64,000 nt of DNA from the NCBI GenBank assembly GCA_963741525.1, contig CAVUIW010000025.1, positions 1-64,000 of the forward strand, in the 5' to 3' direction. Below the pieces are notes generated by a model. The model made no database searches. It had not been told where the DNA came from and saw nothing but the letters and a program-made list of their open reading frames with translations. Of the stretch, positions 17,915 through 26,823 are shown piece after piece. Both the position numbers and the translations under genes were made by a program. The first letter of the stretch is position 1, and the number at the start of each line of letters is the position of its first letter. This DNA comes from JANNSX01 sp963741525 (GTDB lineage Bacteria > Pseudomonadota > Alphaproteobacteria > Rhizobiales > Hyphomicrobiaceae).

Positions 17915-18865
17915 TCAGAGCGCATCGAAAGCCCCCATGCGCTTGGCGCCCCACAGATAGAATCCCATGATGACGATGGGGACGACGGTGAAAGCGGCCG
18001 CGAGCGGGATGTTGCCGGCGGTGCCCTGCAGCGTGTAGACGGCGAGCCCGATGTAGAAGCTCGAATTGCCGATGATCTGCGGGATGATGTAGTCGCCCAT
18101 CGTCAGCGAGAAGGTGAAGATCGAGCCGGCGACGATGCCCGGGACGGCGAGCGGGAAAATCACGTGCCGGAAGGTTTTTGCTGGCACGGCGCCCAGATCC
18201 GACGACGCCTCGATGAGGCTCTTGGGCACGCGCTCGAGCGCCGCCTGGATCGGCAGCACCATGAAGGGCAGCCAGATGTAGACGAAGACGATGAAGGTGC
18301 CGAGATAGCTGATCGACAGCGACGGCCCGCCGATGACGGGGGTCGCCAGGATGAGATCGAGCAGCCAGGTCAGATGTAGCCGCTCGGCCGTCCAGGTAAT
18401 GATACCCTCCTTGGCGAGAATGAGCTTCCAGGCATAGACCCGCACGAGATAACTCGACCAGAGCGGCAGCATCACCGCCAGATAGAACAGCGCCTTCCAG
18501 CCGCCCTTGGCGTAGCGCGCCGCATAGTAGGCGATGGGAAAGGCGATGGCCGCGCAAGCGAGCGTCACGGCCGCCGCCATGGAGAGACTGCGCAGGATCA
18601 CGTCGATATTAGCCGGTTGCAGCAGCTCGCCGAAGGTCTTGAGCGTCGGCTCGTAGACGACCACGCCGGAGAACTCGTCGATGGAGAAGAAGCTGTAGAC
18701 GAGCAGCGCCAGCAGCGAGCCGATGTAGACGACGCCGACCCAGGCGAGCGGCAGGCCGAGCAACGCGAGCAACAGCAAGCCCGGCCGCCGATAGAGGAGA
18801 TCGGCCAAACGGCCGATCGGCCCACCATCGCCGCCATTGGCGGGCAATATCGCCGCCGCCGTCAT
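17915..18865 (-). CDS. ABC transporter permease, PotB/PotH type
   Basis: 316 residues, six predicted membrane helices beginning LLLLALLGLPLAWVGVVYIG. EAA loop SLIEASSDLGAVPAKTFRHV. Partner of the 16446-17294 permease in a spermidine/putrescine-type importer. ATG at 18863-18865 overlaps the ATPase TGA (18862-18864) as ATGA; a start 13 codons upstream at 18904 lies inside the ATPase gene and is less likely. The toxin-antitoxin promoter starts five bases beyond its stop codon. Confidence 0.92.
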   Translation of the reverse strand: MTAAAILPANGGDGGPIGRLADLLYRRPGLLLLALLGLPLAWVGVVYIGSLLALLVYSFFSIDEFSGVVVYEPTLKTFGELLQPANIDVILRSLSMAAAVTLACAAIAFPIAYYAARYAKGGWKALFYLAVMLPLWSSYLVRVYAWKLILAKEGIITWTAERLHLTWLLDLILATPVIGGPSLSISYLGTFIVFVYIWLPFMVLPIQAALERVPKSLIEASSDLGAVPAKTFRHVIFPLAVPGIVAGSIFTFSLTMGDYIIPQIIGNSSFYIGLAVYTLQGTAGNIPLAAAFTVVPIVIMGFYLWGAKRMGAFDAL

Positions 18866-19884
18866 GCGTCCGCGCCCATGACGTGAACGGCCTCTTTCGG
18901 CCAATGCAGCACGACGCGGTCGCCGGCTGTCTCCTGCGCCATGCCGGGCACCGCGGCGGTGATCTCGGCTCCCTCGGCGACGATCGTGATCCGCGTCACG
19001 GCACCCTGATACTGAACGGTCTCGATCACGCCCTCGACTGCGGAACGCCCCTGCGCCACTTCGGCCTTGGCGCGCGCGACGCCGATCCGCTCGGCCCGCA
19101 GGCTCCCCCAGCCCGTCTTGCCGGTGAGGCGCCCGGTCAGCTCCGGCGGCAGCAGGTTGGACGAGCCGACGAAATCGGCAACGAAACGATTGTCGGGCCT
19201 CTCGTAGACCTCCGAAGGCGTGCCGACTTGGACGATTTTGCCGTCGTTGAAGATTGCCACGCGATCCGCCATCGACAGCGCCTCGCCCTGGTCGTGCGTC
19301 ACGAACACGAAGGTAATCCCGACCTCGCGCTGCAGCGACTTGAGCTCGACCTGCATCTGCTCGCGCAGCTTCAGGTCGAGCGCGCCGAGCGGCTCGTCGA
19401 GCAGCAGCACCTTGGGCTCATTGACGAGGGCGCGTGCAAGCGCCACGCGCTGGCGCTGGCCGCCCGAAAGTTGCGAGGGCTTGCGGGTCTCGAACCCCTC
19501 GAGCTTCATCAGGGCGAGCGCGCGCCGCGCCTTGTCGTGCCGCTCCTCGCGCCCCAGCCCACGGATCATCAAGCCATAGGCGACATTGTCGCCAACCGAC
19601 ATGTGGGGGAAGAGCGCGTAGTCCTGGAACACGGTGTTGACGTTGCGGCGATAGGGCGGCACGCCCTCGGCCGTCTCGCCGAAGATCTCGATATGGCCGG
19701 CATCGGGCTGCTCGAAGCCGGCGATGAGGCGAAGGCACGTCGTCTTGCCGGAGCCGGAGGGGCCGAGCATGGCGAAGAACTCGCCCTCGGGAATCTCGAG
19801 GCTGACATCGTCGACGGCGCGCACGGTGCCGAAGATGCGCGAGACGCGCTCGAATTTTACGGCGACAGCCATGCTGCCTCGCAT
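18862..19884 (-). CDS. potA: ABC transporter ATP-binding protein, PotA type
   Basis: 340 residues. Walker A GPSGSGKTT, Q-loop VFQDYALFPHMSV, signature LSGGQRQRVALARAL, Walker B VLLLDEPLGALD, switch His in FVTHDQGEAL; the C-terminal part (residues 240-340) is the TOBE regulatory domain. Powers the polyamine-type importer. An alternative ATG at 19872 gives MAVAVKFERVS. Two identical hairpins (19924-19997) separate it from the binding-protein gene upstream, which may lower expression of the membrane components relative to the binding protein. Confidence 0.93.
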   Translation of the reverse strand: MRGSMAVAVKFERVSRIFGTVRAVDDVSLEIPEGEFFAMLGPSGSGKTTCLRLIAGFEQPDAGHIEIFGETAEGVPPYRRNVNTVFQDYALFPHMSVGDNVAYGLMIRGLGREERHDKARRALALMKLEGFETRKPSQLSGGQRQRVALARALVNEPKVLLLDEPLGALDLKLREQMQVELKSLQREVGITFVFVTHDQGEALSMADRVAIFNDGKIVQVGTPSEVYERPDNRFVADFVGSSNLLPPELTGRLTGKTGWGSLRAERIGVARAKAEVAQGRSAVEGVIETVQYQGAVTRITIVAEGAEITAAVPGMAQETAGDRVVLHWPKEAVHVMGADA

Positions 19885-19923
19885 CTTGATGACGTCCTTG
19901 AGGAGAAGGCTCGGCGCCTGCTT

Positions 19924-19997
19924 GGGTCAGACCCGCAGGGTCTGACCCCAATGCCTCGGCCTTCGTTTGATGGGGTCAGACCCGCAGGGTCTGACCC
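19924..19997. repeat. Duplicated 25-base hairpin between binding protein and ATPase genes
   Basis: GGGTCAGACCC-GCA-GGGTCTGACCC occurs at 19924-19948 and again at 19973-19997, 24 bases apart. Each has a perfect 11-bp stem. The upstream copy begins nine bases after the binding-protein stop. No T-run follows, so it is better seen as an mRNA-stabilising or attenuating hairpin or a REP-like repeat than a strong terminator. A partial copy (GGGGGTCTGACCC) is at about 50807-50819. Confidence 0.85.
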
Positions 19998-20006
19998 CTG
20001 GCGAGT

Positions 20007-21183
20007 TTAACGTCCGCCCAAGACCGCGATGTAGTCGGACACCCAGCGATAGTAGGGCACGCAGCCTTCCGCCTGGCTGGCGCACTTGGCGACCGGCGTC
20101 CGCCAGAAGTGGATCTTCTCGAAGTTGCCGATGCCGTTCGTCTCGCAACCGGCATCCGTCAACAGCGCATTGCCCTTGCAGGCCGCCGTCGCCGCCGGCA
20201 CCGAGCCGAACCAGGCCGCGAGATCACCCTGCAGCTTCGGGTTGATCGAGTGCTCGAGCCACATGTAGGCGCAGTTCGGGTGGGGCGCATCGACGTGCAT
20301 CATGGTGGTGTCGGCCCAGCCCGTGGCGCCCTCTTCCGGAATGGTCGAGGCCACCGGCGTCTTCTCCATCACGGCCTTGTCGGCCATCAGGATGTTGACC
20401 TGGAACGGCCATGACGAGGAGGCGACCATGCCCTCGCTCTTGAAGTCGTCCATCTGCACGAAGGCATCGTGCCAGTAGCGGGCGACGATCTGGCGCTGGC
20501 CACGCAGCAGCGTCAGGGCTTCCTTGTACTGCGCTTCGGTCAGCTCGTAGGGGTCCTTGATGCCGAGCTCGGGCTTCTTCTTCATGAGATAGAGCGCGGC
20601 GTCGGCGATGTAGATCGGGCCGTCGAAGGCCTGCACGCGGCCCTTGTTCGGCTTGCCGTCGGGGAGATCCATCGCCTCGAAGACGACGTTCCAGCTCTTG
20701 GGCGCCTCGGGGAACACCTTGGTGTTGTACATGAGGACGTTGGCGCCCCACTGATAGGGCACGCCGTAGTGCTTGCCGTCGACCGTGTGCCAGGGCGCGC
20801 TCTGCAGGCGCTCGTCGACCGTCGCCCAGCTCTTGACGAGGCCGGTGTTGATCTCCTGCACGCGCTTGCCGGAGATGAGGCGGAGCGAGGCGTCGCCCGA
20901 GGCGGTGACGAGGTCGAAGCCGCCCTCGTTCATGAGGGCCACCATCTCGTCCGAGGTGCCGGCCGTCTTGACGTTGACCTTGCAGCCGGATGGCTGTCTC
21001 GAAGTCGGTGACCCAGTTGAAGTTCTTGTCGGTCTCGCCGCGCTCGATGTAGCCCGCCCATGCCACGATATCGACCTGGCCTTCGCCGGCGCCGATCTCC
21101 GTCTTCATGTCGGCTGCGGCCGGCCAGGCGATGAGCGAGAGGGCGGCGGCGCCCGTCAGCGCCAGTAGTTTACGACTGAGCAT
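20007..21183 (-). pseudogene. Spermidine/putrescine-type ABC substrate-binding protein, one frameshift
   Basis: Periplasmic binding protein of about 391 residues after removing one base. Signal peptide MLSRKLLALTGAAALSLIAW then PAAADMKTEIGAGEGQVDIV, AWAGYIERGETDKNFNWV; the frame changes near 20988, where TDFETA should continue SGCKVNVKTAGTSDEM; then ALMNEGGFDLVTASGDASLR, HYGVPYQWGANVLMYN, MMHVDAPHPNCAYMWLEHSI and the end SDYIAVLGGR. Strong ribosome site GGAGGAATGAG before the ATG. First gene of the transporter operon. The clean remainder argues for a one-base sequence error. Confidence 0.85.
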
Positions 21184-21337
21184 CTCATTCCTCCCAATGT
21201 GCGGGCCAGCCCTCGTTGAACGCATGCCGGATGGCCCGGATTTGAAGGTTATGCCCGAGAGAGCGTGGGTGGGTAAAGGGGGTGGCGCGAGGCAGACCCG
21301 GCACCATTTGCCCGCCGGCGGCATCCCCATAAAGCAA

Positions 21338-21364
21338 ATGGGCGCGGAACCTGTCCGCGCCCAT
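21338..21364 (-). terminator. Hairpin after the amtB unit
   Basis: ATGGGCGCGG / CCGCGCCCAT, perfect 10-bp stem with a 7-base loop, between the small membrane protein and the binding-protein gene. On the minus strand it is followed by TTTGCTTTAT, a weak U-tract. It may end the ammonium transporter transcript. Confidence 0.5.
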
Positions 21365-21399
21365 CCACATTCAACGCCCGGGGGCGTCAGTATCGGTCT

Positions 21400-21603
21400 G
21401 ATGGCTTTTCGCGCCTTATCGGCATCGAGATGACGCATCTTCTCGCGCATCTCGGCGTCCTCGCCCCGGATCTGGATGATGTGCCAGCCGATCCAGAAGA
21501 CGAGGCCGATGATCACCATCGCCACCTCGTAACCCTGGAAGGGATAGATGGCGCCGACGTCCTTGAGATCGACGGCCCAACTCGTCAGTCCATTGGTCGA
21601 CAT
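21400..21603 (-). CDS. Small single-span membrane protein downstream of amtB
   Basis: Starts MSTNGLTSWAVDLKDVGAIY; one membrane helix VAMVIIGLVFWIGWHIIQI is followed by a charged tail EDAEMREKMRHLDADKARKA. Ribosome site GGGAGAAAG lies in the 14-base gap after the amtB stop, so it is cotranscribed and probably coupled. The end is uncertain: the frame has no stop and runs 140 codons into the signal peptide of the binding-protein gene at 21183, so the true stop was probably lost by an indel. Function unknown; perhaps an accessory of the transporter. Confidence 0.6.
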
Positions 21604-21617
21604 GATGCTTTCTCCCT

Positions 21618-23068
21618 TCAACGTGCTGCGAGCGCACCGGCGGCTTCCCGCTCGGCGGCTTTCACTTCGGCGACGGCCGCCTCGTAGGCATCGTTACCGA
21701 CGATATCGAGACCGGCGATCTCGATCTCGCGCGGAACTCTCAAGAGGCCGAAGGCCTTGAGTATCAGCGCGAGAATGTAGGTCGGAATGAAACCCAGAAC
21801 GATGAACATGATGCAGGCCCCGAGGAAGTTGCCCAAGGGCGAGATCGTCGCAAAGTCGGCATAGGGCGAACTCGGCGTGCCCCAGAGGACGAAGCCAGCG
21901 ACCACGACCCCCATGAAGCCGCCGTAGCCATGCACGGCCACCGCCCCGACCGCATCGTCGATCTTGAACGTGCGCTCGACCCAGTAGTGCAGCTTGTAGG
22001 CGATGCACGGCACGATGGCGCCGATCAGCATGGCCTGGATCGGATGATACAGATCGTTGCCGGCCGACGCCGCGATGATGCCGCACAGACCCAGCGAGTA
22101 GGTCCAGAAGGCATCACCCTTCGAGATGATGTAGCCGGCCATCATGCCGCCCGAGAGCGACATCAGGAAGTTGAAGGTGATAGCCGAGAGCGTGGTCGGC
22201 GCGAGGTAGATGTTCGTCGCCGTCCAGGTTTCCCCGGTGATCTGTCCGGCGATCGTGGCCGGCGAGATCATCGGGATGTTGCAGGCGGCGTAGAAGCCCC
22301 AGAAGCCCGTGTAGATGAGGAAAAGCCGATCGTCACCAGCCAGGGATTGTGCGGCGGGATATCGCGCGGCGTGCCGTCGGCGCGGAACTTGCCGATACGC
22401 GGCCCGAGCACGATCAGCATGGCTAGAGCTGCACCACCGGCGATCGCATGCACGACGCCCGAAGCATAGGCGTCATGATAGCCGAGATACTTGACCATCC
22501 AGCCCGTCGAACTCCAGCCCCAGGCCGCGTCGATGATCCAGGTGACCGAGCCGACCAGGACGGCGATGAGCCAGAAAGCGCCTGAGCGCATGCGCTCGAT
22601 GACCGCGCCCGAGATGATCGAGGCAGTCGTGATCGAGAACAGCAGGAACGCCGCCCAGAAGACGCCGTTGAGGCGGTGCCAGACGGCCGGGCTGTTGAGC
22701 ACGTCCGCCGCGGTGATGCCATTGGCGGTGTCGATGGCATTGACGCCCGATAGATGGGTCGCCATCAGCGGGCTGCAAGGCGCCGCGACCTTGTTCGGAT
22801 CGTAGGGAATGGGATCGCTGACGAAATTGACCCAGTAAAGGCCGCTCGGGAACGCGAAATAGATCCACCAGCCGAAGAAGAAGAACGTGACGGTGACCAG
22901 CGGGATCGCCATCGTGTTCTTCATCAGCGTGTGCATGTGGTTGCGGCGGCGGCTGACGCCGACCTCGTACATGCAGAAGCCGACGTGGATGAGGAACATC
23001 ATCACGACGGTGACCCAGTAGTAGAACTCCGTGAAGACGACGATCGTTGCGTCCAATGGTGTGCCCAT
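21618..23068 (-). pseudogene. amtB: Ammonium transporter, one-base deletion in a T/C run
   Basis: About 483 residues after adding one base. MGTPLDATIVVFTEFYYWVT, GVSRRRNHMHTLMKNTMAIP, SIISGAVIERMRSGAFWLIA, DAAWGWSSTGWMVKYLGYHD, ASGVVHAIAGGAALAMLIVL, then after a shift near 22320 TWTATNIYLAPTTLSAITFN, HYWVERTFKIDDAVGAVAVH, GYGGFMGVVVAG. Contains the conserved pore and His regions of Amt/Rh channels. The break lies where TTCTTCCTC is expected and TTTTCCTC is found, a context typical of miscalls. Start ATG preferred at 23068 with GGGGAAAG upstream. Often under nitrogen control; no convincing sigma-54 site found. Confidence 0.88.
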
Positions 23069-23619
23069 GGAACTTTCCCCTTCGTTATGCCGGGCATCCG
23101 CGTGCCGATCGCTCGACGCCGCGCCGAATTCCGGCTTCTCCACCCCTTCGCACTTTCGTGCCGTCTAGCGCGCTCACGATGATGCGGCGTTCGACGCGCC
23201 GCTTTCCTAGACCGAAACAAGTTTTCCTACGCTTGCGTGACTGGTGCAAGCAGGCAACAGCGCGAGGCGGTGCGTTACCGCCTTGATCTGCCGCAAAGAC
23301 AGTCGAGTGTGCGATTTCGGCAACGCTCTGGCGGCTGATCCCCGGACTGGCGTCCCATTCCGGACGGCCGCAGCACTCTGGGCAAGCGGCTGCAATTCGC
23401 TCCGGCGCCACGCTTTCACCCGTTCAGCCACTTCGCCCTTCCCTTCGGCCAAGCTTGCCGGTAGCTGATTGAAGCCTGCGCTTCACGCGCCCGCAACGCG
23501 ATGGGACATGACCAACTTGCGCAAGGATCCGTCAGCAGCCGCGAGCCGGGCACGGCCCGCCGGCGGCGAGCAACCTCTGCCGCTCCGGCCAGGACCCGCA
23601 TGCGACCGCCGCCGGCGCC
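23069..23619. other. Divergent intergenic region between amtB and XRE-cupin regulator
   Basis: No gene is supported. It must hold the promoters for amtB (leftward) and the regulator (rightward). I see no good sigma-54 element: the best candidate, minus strand GGCACGAAAGTGC near 23146-23160, has spacing one base too short. Open frames here look like noise. Confidence 0.5.
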
Positions 23620-24189
23620 ATGGCGCTCGAGCAGGCGATCGGGCGGGCGGTCAGGAAGTTCCGCGAGCAGCTCGACATGACCATCATCGAGCTGGCGAAG
23701 GCCGCCGGCATGTCGGCCGGCATGCTGTCGAAGATCGAGAACGGCGCGACCTCGCCGTCGCTGTCCTCGTTGCAGTCGCTCTCGCAGGCGCTGCATGTTC
23801 CCGTGACCGCGCTCTTCAAGGGCTTCGAGGAGACTCGCGACGCGACTTACGTGAAGGCCGGCGCCGGCCTCACCATCGAGCGGCGCGGCACGCGGGCGGG
23901 CCATCAGTACCAACTGCTCGGACATACACCGCGCGGCCCCCTCATCGTCGAGCCCTATCTCATTACGCTCTCAGAAAAGAGCGATGTCTTCCCGATCTTC
24001 CAGCACGATGGGCTCGAGTTCATTTTCATGCTGGAGGGCGAGGTGGTCTACCGTCACGGCAACCGGACTTACACTCTGATGCCGGGCGATAGCCTCTACT
24101 TCGATTCCGACGCCCCCCACGGGCCGGAGGAACTGCGCAAGCTGCCGATCCGGTTCCTGTCGGTGATCACGTACATCCGGGCGGATTAG
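23620..24189 (+). CDS. XRE-family regulator with C-terminal cupin domain
   Basis: 189 residues. Helix-turn-helix residues 5-62 (AIGRAVRKFREQLDMTIIEL, AKAAGMSAGMLSKIENGATS, PSLSSLQSLSQAL), then a cupin sensor domain with HDGLEFIFMLEGEVVYRHGN, YTLMPGDSLYFDSDAPHGPE. This architecture is common beside glutamine synthetase-like and polyamine genes and senses a small ligand. Placed between amtB and the glxBCD-glnT cluster, it is the likely local regulator. No upstream in-frame start exists before a stop at 23509, so ATG 23620 is used although no clear ribosome site precedes it. Confidence 0.9.
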   Translation: MALEQAIGRAVRKFREQLDMTIIELAKAAGMSAGMLSKIENGATSPSLSSLQSLSQALHVPVTALFKGFEETRDATYVKAGAGLTIERRGTRAGHQYQLLGHTPRGPLIVEPYLITLSEKSDVFPIFQHDGLEFIFMLEGEVVYRHGNRTYTLMPGDSLYFDSDAPHGPEELRKLPIRFLSVITYIRAD

Positions 24190-24223
24190 CTCCCGTCCGC
24201 GACACGATCGGACCTCGCGTTGG

Positions 24224-24421
24224 CCGGCCCTCCCCCTTGGGGGGAGGGTGCCGGTAGGCGGGGGAGGGGTTGAGCGACTTGCAGGCTTACCGGCTAGCGG
24301 CGGCTCCGGCAACGAAGTGGTTGACGGAGCGTGCCCGTCTCAACCCCTCTCCCGGCGCAGCCATGGCGGAGCCATGCTCCGCCATGGACCGCGCCACCCT
24401 CCCCCCGAAGGGGAGGGCCGG
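24224..24421. repeat. 198-bp element with 27-bp terminal inverted repeats
   Basis: Left arm 24224-24250 starts CCGGCCCTCCCCCTT and the right arm 24395-24421 is its near-perfect reverse complement. A second nested pair (GGGGGAGGGGTTGAG near 24258, CTCAACCCCTCTCCC near 24338) lies inside. No coding capacity. A non-autonomous palindromic element between the regulator and the dioxygenase; may also act as a bidirectional terminator for these convergent genes. Confidence 0.75.
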
Positions 24422-24476
24422 ATACGGATGGATCGTTTTCCGCATGGGCACTTCTCTCAGGTCGCGCGAGAAGCGA

Positions 24477-25325
24477 TCACGCCGTGAAATACGGCCTGTC
24501 CCCCTTGACCGTCACGCGATGCATGAGGCGGTGATGCGGTGAATAATCGTTCGCCGCGTAGTGCATGGTGCAGCGATTGTCCCACAAGGCGATCGAGCCC
24601 TTCTCCCAGCGGAAGCGCGCCTGGAAATTCGACTGCTCGCAATGCTCGAGGAGCATCCGAAGTAAATTCTGACTCTCGATCTTGTTGACGCCGAGGATGC
24701 GCGTCGTGAAGGAGCGGTTGACGAAGAGCGCGCGCCGGCCTGTCACGGGGTGCGTGCGCACGACCGGATGGACGACGGGAGGAAACCTGTCCTGCATCGC
24801 GCGCGCCTTGGCGAGACCGTCCTTGGTCGTCACGATATTGCCGAAACCCTCTGTGATGTCGTGGACGGCCGACAGTCCCTCGACGAGCCGTTTCATCGGT
24901 GCCGACAGCGCGTCGTATGCCACATACATGCTGGCGAACAGCGTATCGCCGCCGACCGGCGGAACGATCTTGGCGTAAAGGATGGAAGCGAGCGCCGGGG
25001 TCTCGCGGAAGGTCACATCCGTGTGCCACTCGTCATTGTAGATGCCCTTGTCGCCCTTCTGCTCGATGAGAGTGACCTCGGGACACTCTTTCACTTTGTC
25101 GAAGACGGGATGCGGCGGCTCGATGTCGCCGAAGCGGCGGGCGAAGGCCACCTGCTGCTCGGGCGTGATCTCCTGGTCGCGGAAGAAGATGACGAGGTGC
25201 TTCAGGAGCGCGTCCTGGACATCCCCGAAGGTTGCATCGTCAAGCGGACGGGAGAGGTCGACGCCTTCGATTTCGGCACCAATCAGCGGGGTCAGCGGTT
25301 TTACGGCGAGATTGGCCCGGGCCAC
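24477..25325 (-). CDS. TauD/TfdA family Fe(II)/2-oxoglutarate dioxygenase
   Basis: 282 residues. Iron ligands His101 and Asp103 (NDEWHTDVTF) and His255 (TMHYAANDY); Arg270 (HRLMHRVTV) binds the 2-oxoglutarate carboxylate. Starts with the family-typical LTPLIGAEIEGVDLSRPLDD. Hydroxylates and cleaves substrates such as taurine, sulfonates or phenoxyacetates; the substrate here is unknown. Divergent from glxB with about 115 bases between them, so it may share regulation with the nitrogen operon. Confidence 0.92.
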   Translation of the reverse strand: MARANLAVKPLTPLIGAEIEGVDLSRPLDDATFGDVQDALLKHLVIFFRDQEITPEQQVAFARRFGDIEPPHPVFDKVKECPEVTLIEQKGDKGIYNDEWHTDVTFRETPALASILYAKIVPPVGGDTLFASMYVAYDALSAPMKRLVEGLSAVHDITEGFGNIVTTKDGLAKARAMQDRFPPVVHPVVRTHPVTGRRALFVNRSFTTRILGVNKIESQNLLRMLLEHCEQSNFQARFRWEKGSIALWDNRCTMHYAANDYSPHHRLMHRVTVKGDRPYFTA

Positions 25326-25441
25326 GTCACACTCCGTTGTTCACATCGTGAAAACTTTATTCCTGCTGATTGAAGTGGCGGAGGCCAGCTGCTACATCAC
25401 AGACATCGTGGCCGGTCGGCCGTCTCAGCGAGGATGCTCCC

Positions 25442-26341
25442 ATGTGCGGCATTGTCGGTCTCTACCTTAAAGACAAACGGCTAGCAGACAAGCTCGGCCA
25501 CCTGTTCACGCCGATGCTGATCGAGATGACGAACCGCGGGCCGGACTCGGCCGGCGTTGCCATCTATCGCGATCCCGTCGCCAAAGACGAACTCAAGGTG
25601 ACGCTCGCTCACACTGATCCGGCTTACGACTGGGCCGCGCTCGCCGGCGCACTCACCGATCTCCACGGCAAGACGACCACCCGCAAGCTCGGCAATCACT
25701 GCGTCTTCGTGACCAAGGCCGCCGAGGACGAGGTGCGCGCTTATCTTTCGGCCGAGGCGCCGGATGTCCGCATCGTCGGCGTCGGCCATGTCATCGAGAT
25801 CTTCAAGGAGGTTGGGCTGCCGAAGGACGTCGCCCGGATGTACGACCTCGAGCACGCCAAGGGCAGCCACATCATCGGCCACACCCGCATGGCGACCGAA
25901 AGCGCGGTGACGACGGCGGGCTCGCATCCCTTTGCGACGGGGCAAGATCTCTGCCTCGTGCACAATGGCTCGCTGTCGAACCACAATCGCCTGCGCGAGT
26001 GGCTCCGCAAGAATGCCGGCATGGAGTTCCAGACCGAGAACGACACCGAGGTGGCGGCGGCCTATCTCACCTGGAAGCTGAAGGAAGGCGCCACGCTCAA
26101 GCAAGCGCTCGAGTCCTCCCTCACCGACCTCGACGGCTTCTTTACTTTCGTCGCCGGCACGGCCGAAGGATTTGCCGTCCTGCGCGATCCGATCGCTTGC
26201 AAGCCTGCCGTTATGGCCGAGTCAGACGAATGGGTAGCATTCGGCTCGGAGTTCCGGGCGCTGAGGTCGTTGCCGGGAATCGATGACGCCAAGGTTTGGG
26301 AGCCCGAACCCGCGATTGTCTACTCTTGGGGCAAGCAATGA
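25442..26341 (+). CDS. glxB: GlxB-like class II glutamine amidotransferase
   Basis: 299 residues. Begins MCGIVGLYLKDKRLADKLGH, so Cys2 becomes the N-terminal nucleophile; TNRGPDSAGVAIY, GHTRMATESAVTTAGSHPF and LVHNGSLSNHNRLR complete the Ntn-hydrolase glutaminase domain. Supplies ammonia from glutamine to the GlxC/GlxD subunits of a split glutamate-synthase-like enzyme; the methylotroph MgsA subunit of N-methylglutamate synthase is homologous. First gene of the operon to glnT. The frame upstream to 25370 lacks a family match, so ATG 25442 is the start. A repeat array begins two bases after its stop. Confidence 0.9.
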   Translation: MCGIVGLYLKDKRLADKLGHLFTPMLIEMTNRGPDSAGVAIYRDPVAKDELKVTLAHTDPAYDWAALAGALTDLHGKTTTRKLGNHCVFVTKAAEDEVRAYLSAEAPDVRIVGVGHVIEIFKEVGLPKDVARMYDLEHAKGSHIIGHTRMATESAVTTAGSHPFATGQDLCLVHNGSLSNHNRLREWLRKNAGMEFQTENDTEVAAAYLTWKLKEGATLKQALESSLTDLDGFFTFVAGTAEGFAVLRDPIACKPAVMAESDEWVAFGSEFRALRSLPGIDDAKVWEPEPAIVYSWGKQ

Positions 26342-26342
26342 C

Positions 26343-26407
26343 GATGTGAGTTGTGAGGTTGTGAGTTGTGAGGTTGTGAGTTGTGAGGTTGTGAGTTGTG
26401 AGGTTGT
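26343..26407. repeat. Left tandem array (GTGAGTTGTGAGGTT, four copies)
   Basis: A 15-base unit made of two related 7-8 base halves (TGTGAGT, TGTGAGG) repeats four times directly after the glxB stop. Its complement appears at 26851-26889 beyond the four-helix-bundle gene, so the two arrays are inverted relative to each other and bracket that gene. Confidence 0.95.
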
Positions 26408-26449
26408 AGGCCGCTTTCGGCCGGTTCGAAACTGGTCACACCATCCGCG

Positions 26450-26821
26450 ATGATACAATCTCACAAAGATCTCGATGTCTGGCAGAAGGCCATTGCGCTC
26501 GCCGAAATGGCGTATCGTCGAACGGCTGGCTTTCCGAAGGATGAAACCTATGGTCTCACCGCGCAAATGCGCCGCTCTGCCGTTTCGGTGGCAGCCAACA
26601 TCGCGGAAGGCTTCGGTCGAGACCAAACGGGGTCTTTCATCCAGTTCCTCAGGATCGCACTCGGCTCGGTTCGCGAGTTCGACACCCACGTCACTATTGC
26701 CATTCGAGTCGGCCTGATGACAGCGTCCGACGCCAGCTCCATGATTCAAGAGTGTGACGATATCAGCAAGATGCTGCGATCGCTCATTCGCACGCTCGAA
26801 GCCAAGGCCCAGAGGAAATAG
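26450..26821 (+). CDS. Four-helix-bundle protein (S23 rRNA intervening-sequence / bAvd-like)
   Basis: 123 residues: QSHKDLDVWQKAIALAEMAY, FPKDETYGLTAQMRRSAVSV, AANIAEGFGRDQTGSFIQFL, RIALGSVREFDTHVTIAIRV. This is the classic short family first seen in 23S rRNA intervening sequences and related to the accessory protein Avd of diversity-generating retroelements; it pentamerises and binds nucleic acid. It sits between glxB and glxC, bracketed by inverted tandem arrays, and interrupts an operon normally contiguous. No reverse transcriptase is nearby. Stop codon is two bases before the glxC ATG. Confidence 0.9.
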   Translation: MIQSHKDLDVWQKAIALAEMAYRRTAGFPKDETYGLTAQMRRSAVSVAANIAEGFGRDQTGSFIQFLRIALGSVREFDTHVTIAIRVGLMTASDASSMIQECDDISKMLRSLIRTLEAKAQRK

Positions 26822-26823
26822 CC

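Noticed and set aside
20224..21621. 465-residue product starting MKGESIMSTNG and running through the binding-protein gene
   Set aside because: Chimera of the small membrane protein, non-coding spacer, signal peptide and out-of-frame 3-prime part caused by a missing stop and the frameshift near 20988.
23140..23165. Sigma-54 promoter for amtB (minus strand GGCACGAAAGTGC)
   Set aside because: The GG and GC elements are one base too close; sigma-54 promoters are strict about this spacing.
26450..26821. Diversity-generating retroelement around the bAvd-like gene
   Set aside because: No reverse transcriptase, no template/variable repeat pair and no C-type lectin target gene nearby.
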